From: Ichthyophonus hoferi
Taxonomy: Eukaryota; Opisthokonta; Ichthyosporea; Ichthyophonida; Ichthyophonidae
NCBI GenBank assembly: GCA_002751075.1
Contig: NAOQ01000171.1
Coordinates: 1,556-65,555 of the forward strand
DNA length: 64,000 bases
Reading direction: 5' to 3'
This document shows positions 49,957-61,500 of this stretch, one piece after another. How positions within the stretch are numbered: position 1 is the stretch's first letter; each line of letters begins with the position of its first letter. The position numbers were made by a program, and so were the translations under genes. Under the pieces are notes generated by a model. The model worked only from the letters and a program-made list of their open reading frames with translations. It did not search any database and was not told where the DNA came from.

Positions 49957-52900
49957 TTTTAACTATTCGTTTATATATTTGAACTGAAAAAACACTATAA
50001 GACAAACATAAAGTAGGTATTCAAATTATTAAGCCTGACCTGAATATCTACCAATATCTAAAAACAACAATGTCATACAAAATTTCAATCCATATAAACG
50101 AGAAGTCCTCTTATATATGATCACGGCATCTTATGGGAGACAATATGATTGGTATCTAAGAGATTTACTTATGTATTTGTGTGGCCAGATAGATGCGTGA
50201 TATATTTTTAAGGAATTGGTGGCATGTTACATTTTCCATCTTAAGCATAATCCACAACCAGTTTCTTTTTCAACAATTTAAATAATGCTTGTTTAAACAA
50301 AAAGTAAAATAAATTCTTCATCATTCATAAAATTTAAATTCCCAATACCAAATAACACTGGGAGGATAAGGTGCATTGCCCCCATTGAAAGTGGCTTGGG
50401 AACGTTACGGAGTCAAAAGTAAATTATTGGTTGCTCAGTTGTGAAATCCGAATGGCAGCTTAGGTACGTCTGCTTGGACGGGCCAGTACTTCCAGATCAT
50501 ACAATAAATTTTTCACTTCCAAATCCTCCACCCCATCCCACCTCCTCACCATCCCGCACTGTTTCTACACTTAAAATGCATACTATTTTAAAAATAAATG
50601 TTATTTTGTGTAGATTTTATTATTATTAAAAAAATATACTATCCATTTTAATGTACCATATTATTCACACTGCGCAAAGGTATACCCCAATAAAATTCTT
50701 CCATATACAATACGGCTTAATGGTTGGTATGAATAATGCTTGCACAATATTTTCAGTTTCAAGCATGTGTTTAAAACCCCAAAACGACAGCAGCTCATTC
50801 CTTATCAATACTCGAATCATTAAAACTAAGGAATTAGAATCCTCGGATAAAAAATTCTAACTTACAGTGTTTTTAATTTATATATATGTATATAAATAGC
50901 CACATGAATCATGATAGGTGTAGGCGGTATTAACAGAAAAGCGTTTTGTGTATGTCTTGTGCATAGGGTGCTTCAAATATGTAAATTTACACATTGGTTT
51001 GTCTATTTTCAGGATTGTGTTAAGAGGAGCGAAGCATATATTATATTAAACACTGATTTGTTTAATATGAGCGTAGGTCCTCAATCTTCTGCTCCAGATC
51101 TGATTAGATTATATACGTCATTAACACTCCTACTTTCATTTCAACCAAGTGATATCAGTGCTGTATTACTATTATGCTACTAAAATAAATTTGCATACAG
51201 AAGCCAACTCCTAATGCATCTTGTTAAGGAATTATGATTAATGCTGCCAATGGAGAGCAAGTCTCTGAGTTTTTGAATCATCCAACGAACAATTCCGTTT
51301 GGTGTTTTCGAATCAGGATTTGGAAAAGATTGTTTACAGTAAAGTCTGAAACTCTAATAAAGCAATTTATTCGCCTTAGAATTTGTAATAGCTTGGTACT
51401 GGATATCAAGATTGCAAACCTTCTCACCAATGATCTAACCTGCATGGTACTTCGTCCGATAACCAATAAAACAATCTACTAATAATAACTTTGTTGTTTT
51501 TTAACTGATTTGAATTAAGATGACTGCACCATAGCTATGTTCTAGTACACTTCACTTGAACATGAACTATGTTGTAGACAAACTATATCTTTTTACATAT
51601 AATTATATTTGCCAGGATTAATTAGAGGATACGCTTAATGAAATGTATAAATATATTAATGATGTATTATGATAACATTTAATTCTGCTTTATGACAGGA
51701 ATTTCTAAATAAAGCTAGAGATGATTATAATATTTAACCAAATTCTGCAATACTCCCAGACATTGTCCAATGGTAAATACACGTGTTCGTTAAGAACCAA
51801 AGAGGCATTAAATCTTGACTATGATACCAATGAAGCATACTGATTTATTTAGATTATATATCATTCTTCGGATGGCTGACAGGAATGCAATGCCTTTGCA
51901 GTTTAACGTACCTTTAACCTAGCAGCAGATGGGTCATAAAAAAATATTGTGTAAGGAATCGATCGCTCTAGCCGGATAGTGATAGGAGGAAATTCCCGTG
52001 ACCCGGTTGTTTTTATTTTTTTCCTTTAAAATTCGCTGTTGACTAATAATAGAAAATTTTATGTAAATTGAATTTACATACTTTTCAGGCACATTTATTT
52101 ATAATTTAAATTTTACTGATAATGCGGAATTATATATAAACCAATAATCAAAACCTAATCATGGCTACTATCTACTGCAGTTGATTTTTCCACTTTGTCA
52201 ATCAGTGATATATAAATTAATCATACCAGTTAACATACGTAACTGGTTAATAGGATTATCAAATATAGTTGAGGAGATCAGAGTGAAAACTATATTAGAT
52301 TGAAGAACCATAAATAGCATAACTTCACTAAAAAGTCATAAGCTCCGAAAATATGTGGATAATTTCCGAATCAAGATCGTTAGGTTTTCTCGCGATGCTC
52401 TTTGAAATTGCCCAACTTCCGTCCAAAATGATTAAGTTAGCAAAATTAAATATTGTGTCTTTCTTAAGAAGGACGATATAAAAACTTTATGTTTAACAAT
52501 AATGCTTATTGGCAAACTATTGCCAAGGAAGTGCTCAAATCCAAACACAAGCTACTGTATAGATAATGTTGCATATTTAACAAGCAACTCCCTCTTAAGG
52601 TCGACGAACACAATAGGGGTTGCCAGCATCTAAACGAAAAAAAAAAGTCTTGCTTATATTGAAAACGTATAATATCTAGTGAATCATCAATGCTATTAAC
52701 CAATTGTAATCCTATTTAGGTAGTATGCTATCAATCCTTGGATGGACTAGATTGATATTAAAGTGTTGTTGCTGTAGATGAATCATTTTGCGCAAATACC
52801 AATAGTGTCTAAGAGCAAAATAACAGTAGTCATATATCCCGGGAATATACCTATATTTCTTTTAAGAATAAACAAAAAACTGTTATGAAATAACTTATTA

Positions 52901-54089
52901 TAATCCAAACATAATTACAACATAGGCTAAAATTGACACACATATATATCCTCTTGTCCATACTTACAATCTGTATGTGAATAGCAAAAAGATGTTGGTT
53001 TCTGTAATTGCTTTGGTTAATTAGGCAAAACAAGGTGAAGTCAAATAGGCGCCATTGTACTGTTGCCTTGATCCATATTAACAGACTACTGAGAAAGAAA
53101 AGCACTATGCTATTACTCTATAATGCATTGTCGCTCCAGCATACGTATCAGTGGCTAATATGAATTTAAATAATATAATATTATTGTAGTAATCCATTTT
53201 TTCCTCATTGTCTCAATAAACCTTTTATGGATTAAATTGCAATGCATGCGTGCTTACTTCGAATTTTTTTGGCCTTTATGTTGAGTTCTGGAGTTACGCT
53301 ATCAAACGAGATTCATCTTGCTGAATCCAGTCTATCTCCAATAAGGCATCTAAAATCTCCCTTATATAATTCATCTTTGAATAATATCTTAATACATTTA
53401 TTTGCCAACTATTGTTATAACTTGTGTGTTTTATTTTCTGACCGTGTTCACTATCATTCTTCTATTTCTCACTCGTCATAATAAAGTGAGGGAAATTAAC
53501 AGACGAATGAGCTAATTCCTACAAACTTGGGACTTCTCCATCGTCATCATAATGAATTTACATTTGCACGTGCTTCTTTATCATTTACTAGCAATTTAGA
53601 AGAAATATTGATATTGATAACCTAGCTAGCGATGCTCAAGATCTATCTACATTTGTAGAATGGTTTCTCTGTTTGATTACTATCAAAATAATATTGTTGC
53701 TGTTTCATGCATTATTACATCATCACCTAATCCCCCTCATCTATATTTAGATTTACTTATGCCAAACTTGTTAACATTCATGACTTGGTTTAGCGCATTT
53801 TTCTCTGCTGCACAACATTGTCTTGAGAAAAACCTGCAACGACTTATTATTTGGTGCTTCTTGATAAAATATTGTCCAAAATATTTATGTTTGAGCATAT
53901 ATGAATTAGTTTTTTTATTCATCAACTTAAATAATTTAAATTCAACTCTGTTACAAGACCGTTAACTCCGAATGAGCGTAGTCTCGATAACAAGCGGATC
54001 TCATGGAATGATGAGTTTGCATTGCGTTTCCAACCAGGTAAATTGATTTGTTGAAAAATAGTAGTAAGTGAGCACTTGCATTAATGAGG
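49957..54089. other. Gene-free stretch upstream of the kinase
   Basis: No gene is recognised. Short open frames at 51234-51482, 53242-53481 and 53660-53965 have no familiar domain. The segment 53,950-54,050, just before a family B copy, looks weakly coding and may be element debris like that at 46,657. The kinase promoter must lie near 49,957-50,200. Confidence 0.45.
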
Positions 54090-54330
54090 TAATTAGTTAA
54101 CAAGCCATTCAAATGGGATGCAATATTGGAATCCAGATAAGATCAGACAATTCTAGTGGGTCTCTGGGACCTTTCATGAATTCTATTAACCAATAAGAAT
54201 ATTTATAATCAGTCCCAATTTATCTATATACCAAAATGAATACAAGGTGTTAACCGCAATTAACGCGCACGATAAGCAAAGATCGGGAAAGATATAAATG
54301 AAAACCGAAAGAACCAATAAAGACTCCACG
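54090..54330 (+). repeat. Dispersed repeat family B, copy 2
   Basis: AAGATCAGACAATTCTAGTG, ATTAACCAATAAGAATATTT, CCGCAATTAACGCGCACGAT, GATATAAATGAAAACCGAA and CCAATAAAGACTCC match copy 1 in order. This is one of the better preserved copies. Confidence 0.7.
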
Positions 54331-55799
54331 TTCACGCATGGTGGCTGTGTGATACGAAATCATTCGACACAAAACTTACCCTGATTATTAAATTAAAAGA
54401 ATATCACAATCAATATATATATATATATATAATCATAATCTTTAATGTAATGCCTAGTTCATCGATGGCATTGGTTACTTCCACAGAAAGTATATCGATA
54501 TATATGAGGGGCTTAGATATTAATAGATGACTGATTAAAATTTTATGCTCACTATGATCAACATTTCTTTGCATTATAAAAAGCAGTTAAAATTTAAAGC
54601 GGAAAATACACAGATTATTAACCTTTATGTCCAATAAAGTTCATCATTTCATTAAACAGAAACATTAATGAGACATTGATCAGCTTCCTTAAGAATAATA
54701 TAATGCAATCAAGTTTGAAGTCTGAGACGGACCTTTCTTGGCCAGATTATTTTTAAAATTGATGGTCAAACGCGAGATAATAAATCTGTACAATCTGTAT
54801 GGTTCCAGTGTCTCATCGTTTCTAATAGCAAACAAATTACTCAAACAAATTACTGTTTTAAATGAAAATGCCATTTTCAGACATCCTCTATTGAATGTGC
54901 GGTTCTATAAATTATACGATAGGCCTAGTAGGTAATGAGATTGCGCGACATTTAGCTACCGCTAACCCGGCAAAACCAATCTTTTCGCCAACCATTTGGA
55001 TATCCCAAAGCCCATGACAGTAGCTACATACTTTATTATATATAGCCAATTTAAAATAGATCTAAGTAAAGATTTCACCTCCCCTGCTGCCGTAACATCC
55101 TTACGTCTCTACGTATAGGTGCAAACTAAAGGAATTTACTCATATACCTAGTATGGGTAAAATATTCCATTAAGAGAACTCACTGGAATATAGATGCAAA
55201 CTAAAGGAATTTATTTAGGTATGCATAAATATTCGTTCACTAAAATCTTACAGAAGAAATGGGGTTAACCCCTGCATTCCCCTTAGCGTAGATTGTAAGA
55301 GGCAAAATAGAATAATGCAACTTGAGCCCAAAAAATGCGGGCCCGGCATGCAGATATGTAGGAGAAAAACGAGTTGGTGAAAGAAGGCTTGGTTGCTGGC
55401 ATTCTCCTGAACATATTGTGCATTGAATGGAAATGTACATGCAATTCTATTTCTTACTCATTTAGCTAGCATACAGCACTTTGCATTTAGGTTGTTAGTT
55501 TTTACTATTTGAATTTATGCAAATCATTGTAAACTCTGATTAGTCTACACATAATTTGTCTTGCAATTACCCAACCATTCAAACTTTTTAAGTCTCGTGA
55601 TTATTTAGAAATCGCAAGGTTTTTCGATCCGAACGAGAAGTTTCGCGATCATATGAAGAACAAATCATAGGGGGGTTTTTTTTGTTTGTTTGTTACAAGA
55701 TCGCGAGCCATAGATGAATAAGAAGGCTCGATCGACACCCAGATAATAAGTAGATTGATTCTTTTGTCATAGTTTATGAACATTATTACATCAACGAGA
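54331..55799. other. Gene-free stretch between family B copies
   Basis: Contains a small direct duplication: GGTGCAAACTAAAGGAATTT-type sequence near 55120 and again near 55193. No gene or RNA was recognised. Confidence 0.45.
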
Positions 55800-56040
55800 A
55801 AATGTGCTAATTCAACATCTAAATAAGAACATAATAGTATTTAGGTAAGATCAGATAACTCTAGTGGGTCCCTTTGACCTATCATGACTTAGATTAGCTA
55901 ATATGAATATTTATGATTGGCCCCCTTTAAGTTATTGAATTTAGCAATATTGGTGTTAACTAGAGTTAGAACTGGCGATAAAACGTAGTATAAAAGAAAG
56001 CAAAACTCAATAATAAACCCCCGGTTATTCTGCTCATGCA
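55800..56040 (+). repeat. Dispersed repeat family B, copy 3
   Basis: AATGTGCTAATTCAACATCT, AAGATCAGATAACTCTAGTG, TTAGATTAGCTAATATGAAT, TAGTATAAAAGAAAGC and AATAATAAACCCCC follow the family B order with more divergence. Confidence 0.6.
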
Positions 56041-56151
56041 TGGTTGTAACCCTGTAATAATTTGTGATTGATTATTGAGTCTTTGGTTTGCCTACTTCCG
56101 TTTGACTCTGTGTAGTGGTATCTTCAACTGGGCTAGCAGTAAAAATAATAC

Positions 56152-56427
56152 TTATTGCTGATCCACTTTCAATAGAAGGCAATGTAATAGCATAAATGCC
56201 GGCTCTATTTCTAGCTGCTTATTGTGGTTGTATTCGGCTATATGTTCAGGAAGCATTCCTGCCCTAATGCATTTGGACGTGATAGTGCTTACAGCACAAT
56301 GTCTCCAATCAGTGAGAGGTACTAAGTTTGTGTTTATGCAATGAGTATTGTTGCACTCGAAAATGACTAAGCAATTCTGTGTTATTAGTAGGAGAAAGAT
56401 TCTCAGAACATTGACGCTTATTTTCAA
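56152..56427 (-). other. Short open frame, possibly element-derived
   Basis: A 91-residue minus-strand frame with protein-like composition in its second half (CAVSTITSKCIRAGMLPEH, KQLEIEPAFMLLHCLLLK). It lies between two family B copies and has no intron signals or recognised domain. It could be debris of the same element family as 46,657-46,835, or chance. Confidence 0.25.
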
Positions 56428-56689
56428 GTGCTAGTACTGATCTAAACATTACAATAAAGATACAGTGATTATAAATATAGGACAAGTATCTTTTAATCAT
56501 CAAGAAAAAGTATATACATAAGAAATGCAAAGCTTTGTTCTATAATGAGCGTCATTACCCATATTTATTATTGGTTGTTTTCGTTCCTTTTATCCTTTTC
56601 ACAACATCCGTTTATTGTGTGTCAGTAATGAATAATGACTGTGTTCATCAATGTCAAAGGGACTCTATCGTAACAATCCTTATTAGCTA

Positions 56690-56800
56690 ATACTATTCAT
56701 AGAAGATCACTGAGACCCACTAGCTAATTAAGAACACTAGCAAGAGGGTTTCTGCAATTTATTTATGAATTATGTTAGCCAAATAGAATATTTATGACCT
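56690..56800 (+). repeat. Dispersed repeat family B, partial copy
   Basis: AAGATCACTGAGACCCACTA, TGAATTATGTTAGCCAAATA and GAATATTTATGACC resemble the middle of family B. Both ends are missing or too diverged to place. Confidence 0.4.
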
Positions 56801-57086
56801 TGTGGCAAAGTACGAAGTTCTTGTAAAAGATATACAAAACACTTTGCACTTAAATAGATACTCTCGTAGACGATAATCAGGATTTAAATTGCACTAACTC
56901 AGAAGCCTGGCAATTGCTTACTGACGTTAAACAGTGATAGTAGTTTTGATTTACATAATAGCTTAGCTCGCTTAATGATTGTTCACATTGTGCAATTTCT
57001 GCATTTGCGCCAAAGCGTATTAAAGCATATATACCGCCTGCATTAGAACGGGGTTGTAATTATCACCATCAGTTACCTAGAGAATT

Positions 57087-57572
57087 NNNNNNNNNNNNNN
57101 NNNNNNNNNNNNNNNNNNNNNNNNNNNNNNNNNNNNNNNNNNNNNNNNNNNNNNNNNNNNNNNNNNNNNNNNNNNNNNNNNNNNNNNNNNNNNNNNNNNN
57201 NNNNNNNNNNNNNNNNNNNNNNNNNNNNNNNNNNNNNNNNNNNNNNNNNNNNNNNNNNNNNNNNNNNNNNNNNNNNNNNNNNNNNNNNNNNNNNNNNNNN
57301 NNNNNNNNNNNNNNNNNNNNNNNNNNNNNNNNNNNNNNNNNNNNNNNNNNNNNNNNNNNNNNNNNNNNNNNNNNNNNNNNNNNNNNNNNNNNNNNNNNNN
57401 NNNNNNNNNNNNNNNNNNNNNNNNNNNNNNNNNNNNNNNNNNNNNNNNNNNNNNNNNNNNNNNNNNNNNNNNNNNNNNNNNNNNNNNNNNNNNNNNNNNN
57501 NNNNNNNNNNNNNNNNNNNNNNNNNNNNNNNNNNNNNNNNNNNNNNNNNNNNNNNNNNNNNNNNNNNNNNNN
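57087..57572. other. Assembly gap (N)
   Basis: A run of N within repeat-rich, gene-poor DNA. Open frames spanning it are artefacts. Confidence 0.99.
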
Positions 57573-58543
57573 AGTATATGGGTCTTCAGTAAATACTCGA
57601 GCACAACAACTGTCTTTCAGACAATTTTAATCAAGCAGCTATTACATATACTGGCCAACTACCGATAGCTATTACTGAAAACACAATTGGAGACCCCGAA
57701 GCCTGTGGACAAGTCACTAGTACTACTACAGATTGCTTTATTTTTTCAAAAAGCTTTTCTTTTAATTTGTACTCAACCTAGACGGCATCTATTATGTCAT
57801 TAGCAGGCTTATGTTATAATTCTTATCTAACATGTGTTGTCAACCCCGTTTTGTATAAACATATATTTGAGGTACACTACTCTGCAGAATAATAGTACAA
57901 AATTCAAAATCAGCGAATAGGATAAACTAGGGTACATTTGGATACTTACCAGGATAACCTTGGTTACATGAATAGTAAGCAATTTAGTTCAGAGCAGTGA
58001 AGTGCAAAATATCATAAGAACTGCAGCAGTTAAAACAATTTGAAGTAAATGCTTTTGAATAGATAAATATATCACAGAAAAGTTGCAATTATTTCAAGTT
58101 CTGATGTTTAATGCGCATAAAATAAATAAAAGATTGAAGGAAACAATGATATTCTAGAAGAAAACTAAAATAAAACGGGAGTGGGAGAAAATACCCCTAG
58201 AATAGGACCAGTCAATTCAATTGGTATATATGTAAACCGGTTTATATACGCCCCAAATCAAGGGAATAAACGAAGGCTGCAACAGCGTCTGCATGCAACA
58301 GAAAAGTAGAATAAAGTACCATGCGATAGGTTAGTGATTGAGATAGTACGGGACTAAAGAGGGACTGAGGAAGGATCGATACACCAAGACAAACACGATT
58401 GGCAGAAAAAAGCACAAAAGGGCTAAAAGGAAGCGTAGGGGAAGCAAAGATAAAGATAAAGAGACAACCAAAAAAAAAGTTGAAAAAGCGTTATTTGAAA
58501 GCATATGCAACAGAGAATAAACAACCATTGGCATTTTTTATTT
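57573..58543. other. Intergenic stretch before the channel 3' end
   Basis: CCCCGAAGCCTGTGGACAAG near 57693 and CTACAGATTGCTTTATTTTT after it match the reverse-oriented family B copy at 35410-35490, so an edge of that family lies here. Nothing else is recognised. The right end should include the channel 3' UTR. Confidence 0.5.
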
Positions 58544-61500
58544 CTAGACTGCTTCCATAGAGAGTGGACTTGACGCTCTCCTCATTATCGGCATACCGGT
58601 CATCATACGAGGATTTTGATTCGTTGGTCCATTACCATCACCCCCTTCTCTTTCTGCAAGCCGGTGAGCTTTTCCTCTAAAAGTGCTGCGTGTACTGAGG
58701 GTACTGAGCATACGGCTTGCGCCACCGGTAGATGGTCTTCTTTGGTTTTGGGGCTATAAATGGGGAAAAGAGGAGGAAATATATGCAGTTTTTTGTATAT
58801 TTGAACACGGAATACCTGGTTAGTACGTATTTTTAACTATACCATCTTCAATGCCGACGTTGTAATAGATGTAAAAAAATGTGTACATTTTTCATTACTA
58901 CGTGCTATTTATTTTTATCGCACAAGAAAGACTAATTCAGACCATGTATCTGCACTTGAAAAAACATTCCAAAAATAATTTGTGTTGTTATTATTACACA
59001 AGCCATATGCTTTTAGTTGTGTTTTTCATTTTTCGCCAATTAAGGATACAAGCAATTGTTTTTGTATCACCGTACCCCGAATTTCACAATAATGGGCATT
59101 CACACTTCACATTGGAATATGAATAGTTGAGGAGAGAAAATTATGGAAGAATGATAAGGGAGAAGACACATAATATTTAAATAGGAACAGAGAGAGAAAA
59201 AGAGGAATAACAAAGCAAACCCACCCCTTCAGTATCCACCAGTTGTCCTTCGGTAGGGTCGATACGTGCATGCATCGACCATTTTCTAAGATAATAGGCT
59301 ACCATTGCCAATATCCCACAAGACAAGAATAATCCAATCACAGTCCAGATAATGAACACATAGCTCTCGCGGGGCAGCAGCATCACAACACCAATGAGAT
59401 AGAGATATACAATTACGCATCTGACAAAAGAGGGTTCATAAGAGTTATTGTATTGAGAAAACAGATATATCTTAAATGAAGAGACATTATAGAAGGGAGT
59501 GGTCATGGCCAGAGATAGATATAATCCTTGTAATAACATATATAATAGTATGATAGTATGACATGGCAATAGTATGCATGATCGGATAATAGTATGGTAG
59601 TGTAGTAGTATGATAGTAGGATAGTATGTATATGTATGTGGAGGGATAAGGGGAAAAGTGTACAAGATATTAGGGATATACACGTTTATGTGTAATCCAT
59701 CAATTAAGAGCAAAACACGAACTTTTATGTACATAAATTAGGGGGAGGGGTAGGCTTTTGGAGAAGACATAAAAATACATTCATGATCAAGTAGCAATGG
59801 TGACTATGATATGATAGTGCAGAAGTAAGAGGACAAGGAGTGAAATAAAAAAGCAGGCAAATAATAGTGAGTTAGTAAGGGTGGGTAGAAATGGGTGCAA
59901 TAGTAGTGGTAGTCTTAAAAAAAAAGTTGTTAAAGAATAAGAATTAGATACAGGTAAGCCAAGGAAAAATCCAAGAAGCAATAGGAGGGGAAGGTTGATT
60001 GATTAAAAAACGGGTTGAATAGGGACAGGAACGAAGAAACAATAAGGTCCAAGTAGTATATTGTAATGGGGAGGTAGGGTTTAGGGTTAGGGTTAGAGTT
60101 ACCCACGAGGCGGCAGTGAACTTATCCATGGCTCTGACAAACCAGCATGTCCACAGCTTGTCAGAGTTGCAGTCTTTCATACGCCACCATTCATAGCTGA
60201 TCAGGGCCTCCACCCATACCACTCCCCCAAAGACGATTGTTATGATGCCAAGAATGTCGATTACTGCTCACCAATGTGAAAAAAGGTTTTATGTGTGTGT
60301 GTATATGGATGCCAAAATGTATATATTCATGATGAGCGTTTATAGGAGGGTAGGAAGTGAGTATTTGGGAGTTTATAGATTGATATAAATATGCAAACGA
60401 ATACTAAAGTATGGTACGGTACAAACACAGAATATATATATAGAAAAATAGAATGCGAAAGTAGATTATATTACTAAGTACATTATATTATTGAAATATG
60501 TTACTAAAATTGACCATAGCAGCATCTTGTATGATTTAGCCAACTGCTGCATTATTCTCCTTACACAATTATTTACACCTGAAACACAATATAGAAAAGC
60601 GATATAACAGTTGTTCAATATATAACCCAATCAGCTACAAAAAAGCATCATACACCTATCAAATTTGAAAAGTAGCACATCAAGAGGTATACAACCACGT
60701 CAATTAAGCAGTAGAAAGGACCAAGAAAATATACCACGGCACCAGCAATTACAATACTGCATAAAACACACGACTTAAACATAGAGCACTCAAAAATACT
60801 AAAATTAATAGAGCCTATCTATCTAATCTAAACCTATATATACTACAAACATCAACCACTACATTACATATATTACATTTATACTTACTTGTCAGCTGGT
60901 TTTTTGAAGCCACCATGGCTGATAATTTATTGATTAGCACAAGGGTGGTGAGAATGCCGATTGCTGCAAAGCCCATCCGATTGGCTACCTGATTGACAGC
61001 GTTGTCATCCAACATGGGGGTGGCACAGGTTGTCACACCTACCAGGATGAGAGGAAAGGCAAAATACCTTAGAATGGGAGCTTTCTCACGCATTATATGG
61101 ATGTCGATGGATACACCTCCCATCCCGTTGGATAGAGGCTGTGGTAATGTGGTAAAGGGTTGGTATAGTGATGCATTCATTGTGCAGTAGGTATGTATGA
61201 TCTCATTTTTAATTTTAGAGTTTTGTATATGTACAGATCCACATATGCATAGTTGTTAGAGTATGTTTATCTAGTTATCTATATTGATTGATTGTGTCAT
61301 ATTGGTTTTGTCGCTCTATAAATATGTATTTGTTATACTAAGCAATTCATACATCTGTTCAATTGCACGTGTAGAACACTGTCTATGTTGCTCACCATAT
61401 TGCCATATACATATACATCTATATAGTTAAGTATATGTGCCTGTATATCTCTAACCACCGACCCATTTATCAACACCCTAACTTCTGTTTCTCAATCCAA

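Noticed and set aside
59944-60222. Read-through of the M3 exon to give a longer channel exon ending at about 59,944
   Set aside because: The extension reads through telomere-like and low-complexity sequence and then stops. The donor at 60107 instead keeps frame into the M4 exon.
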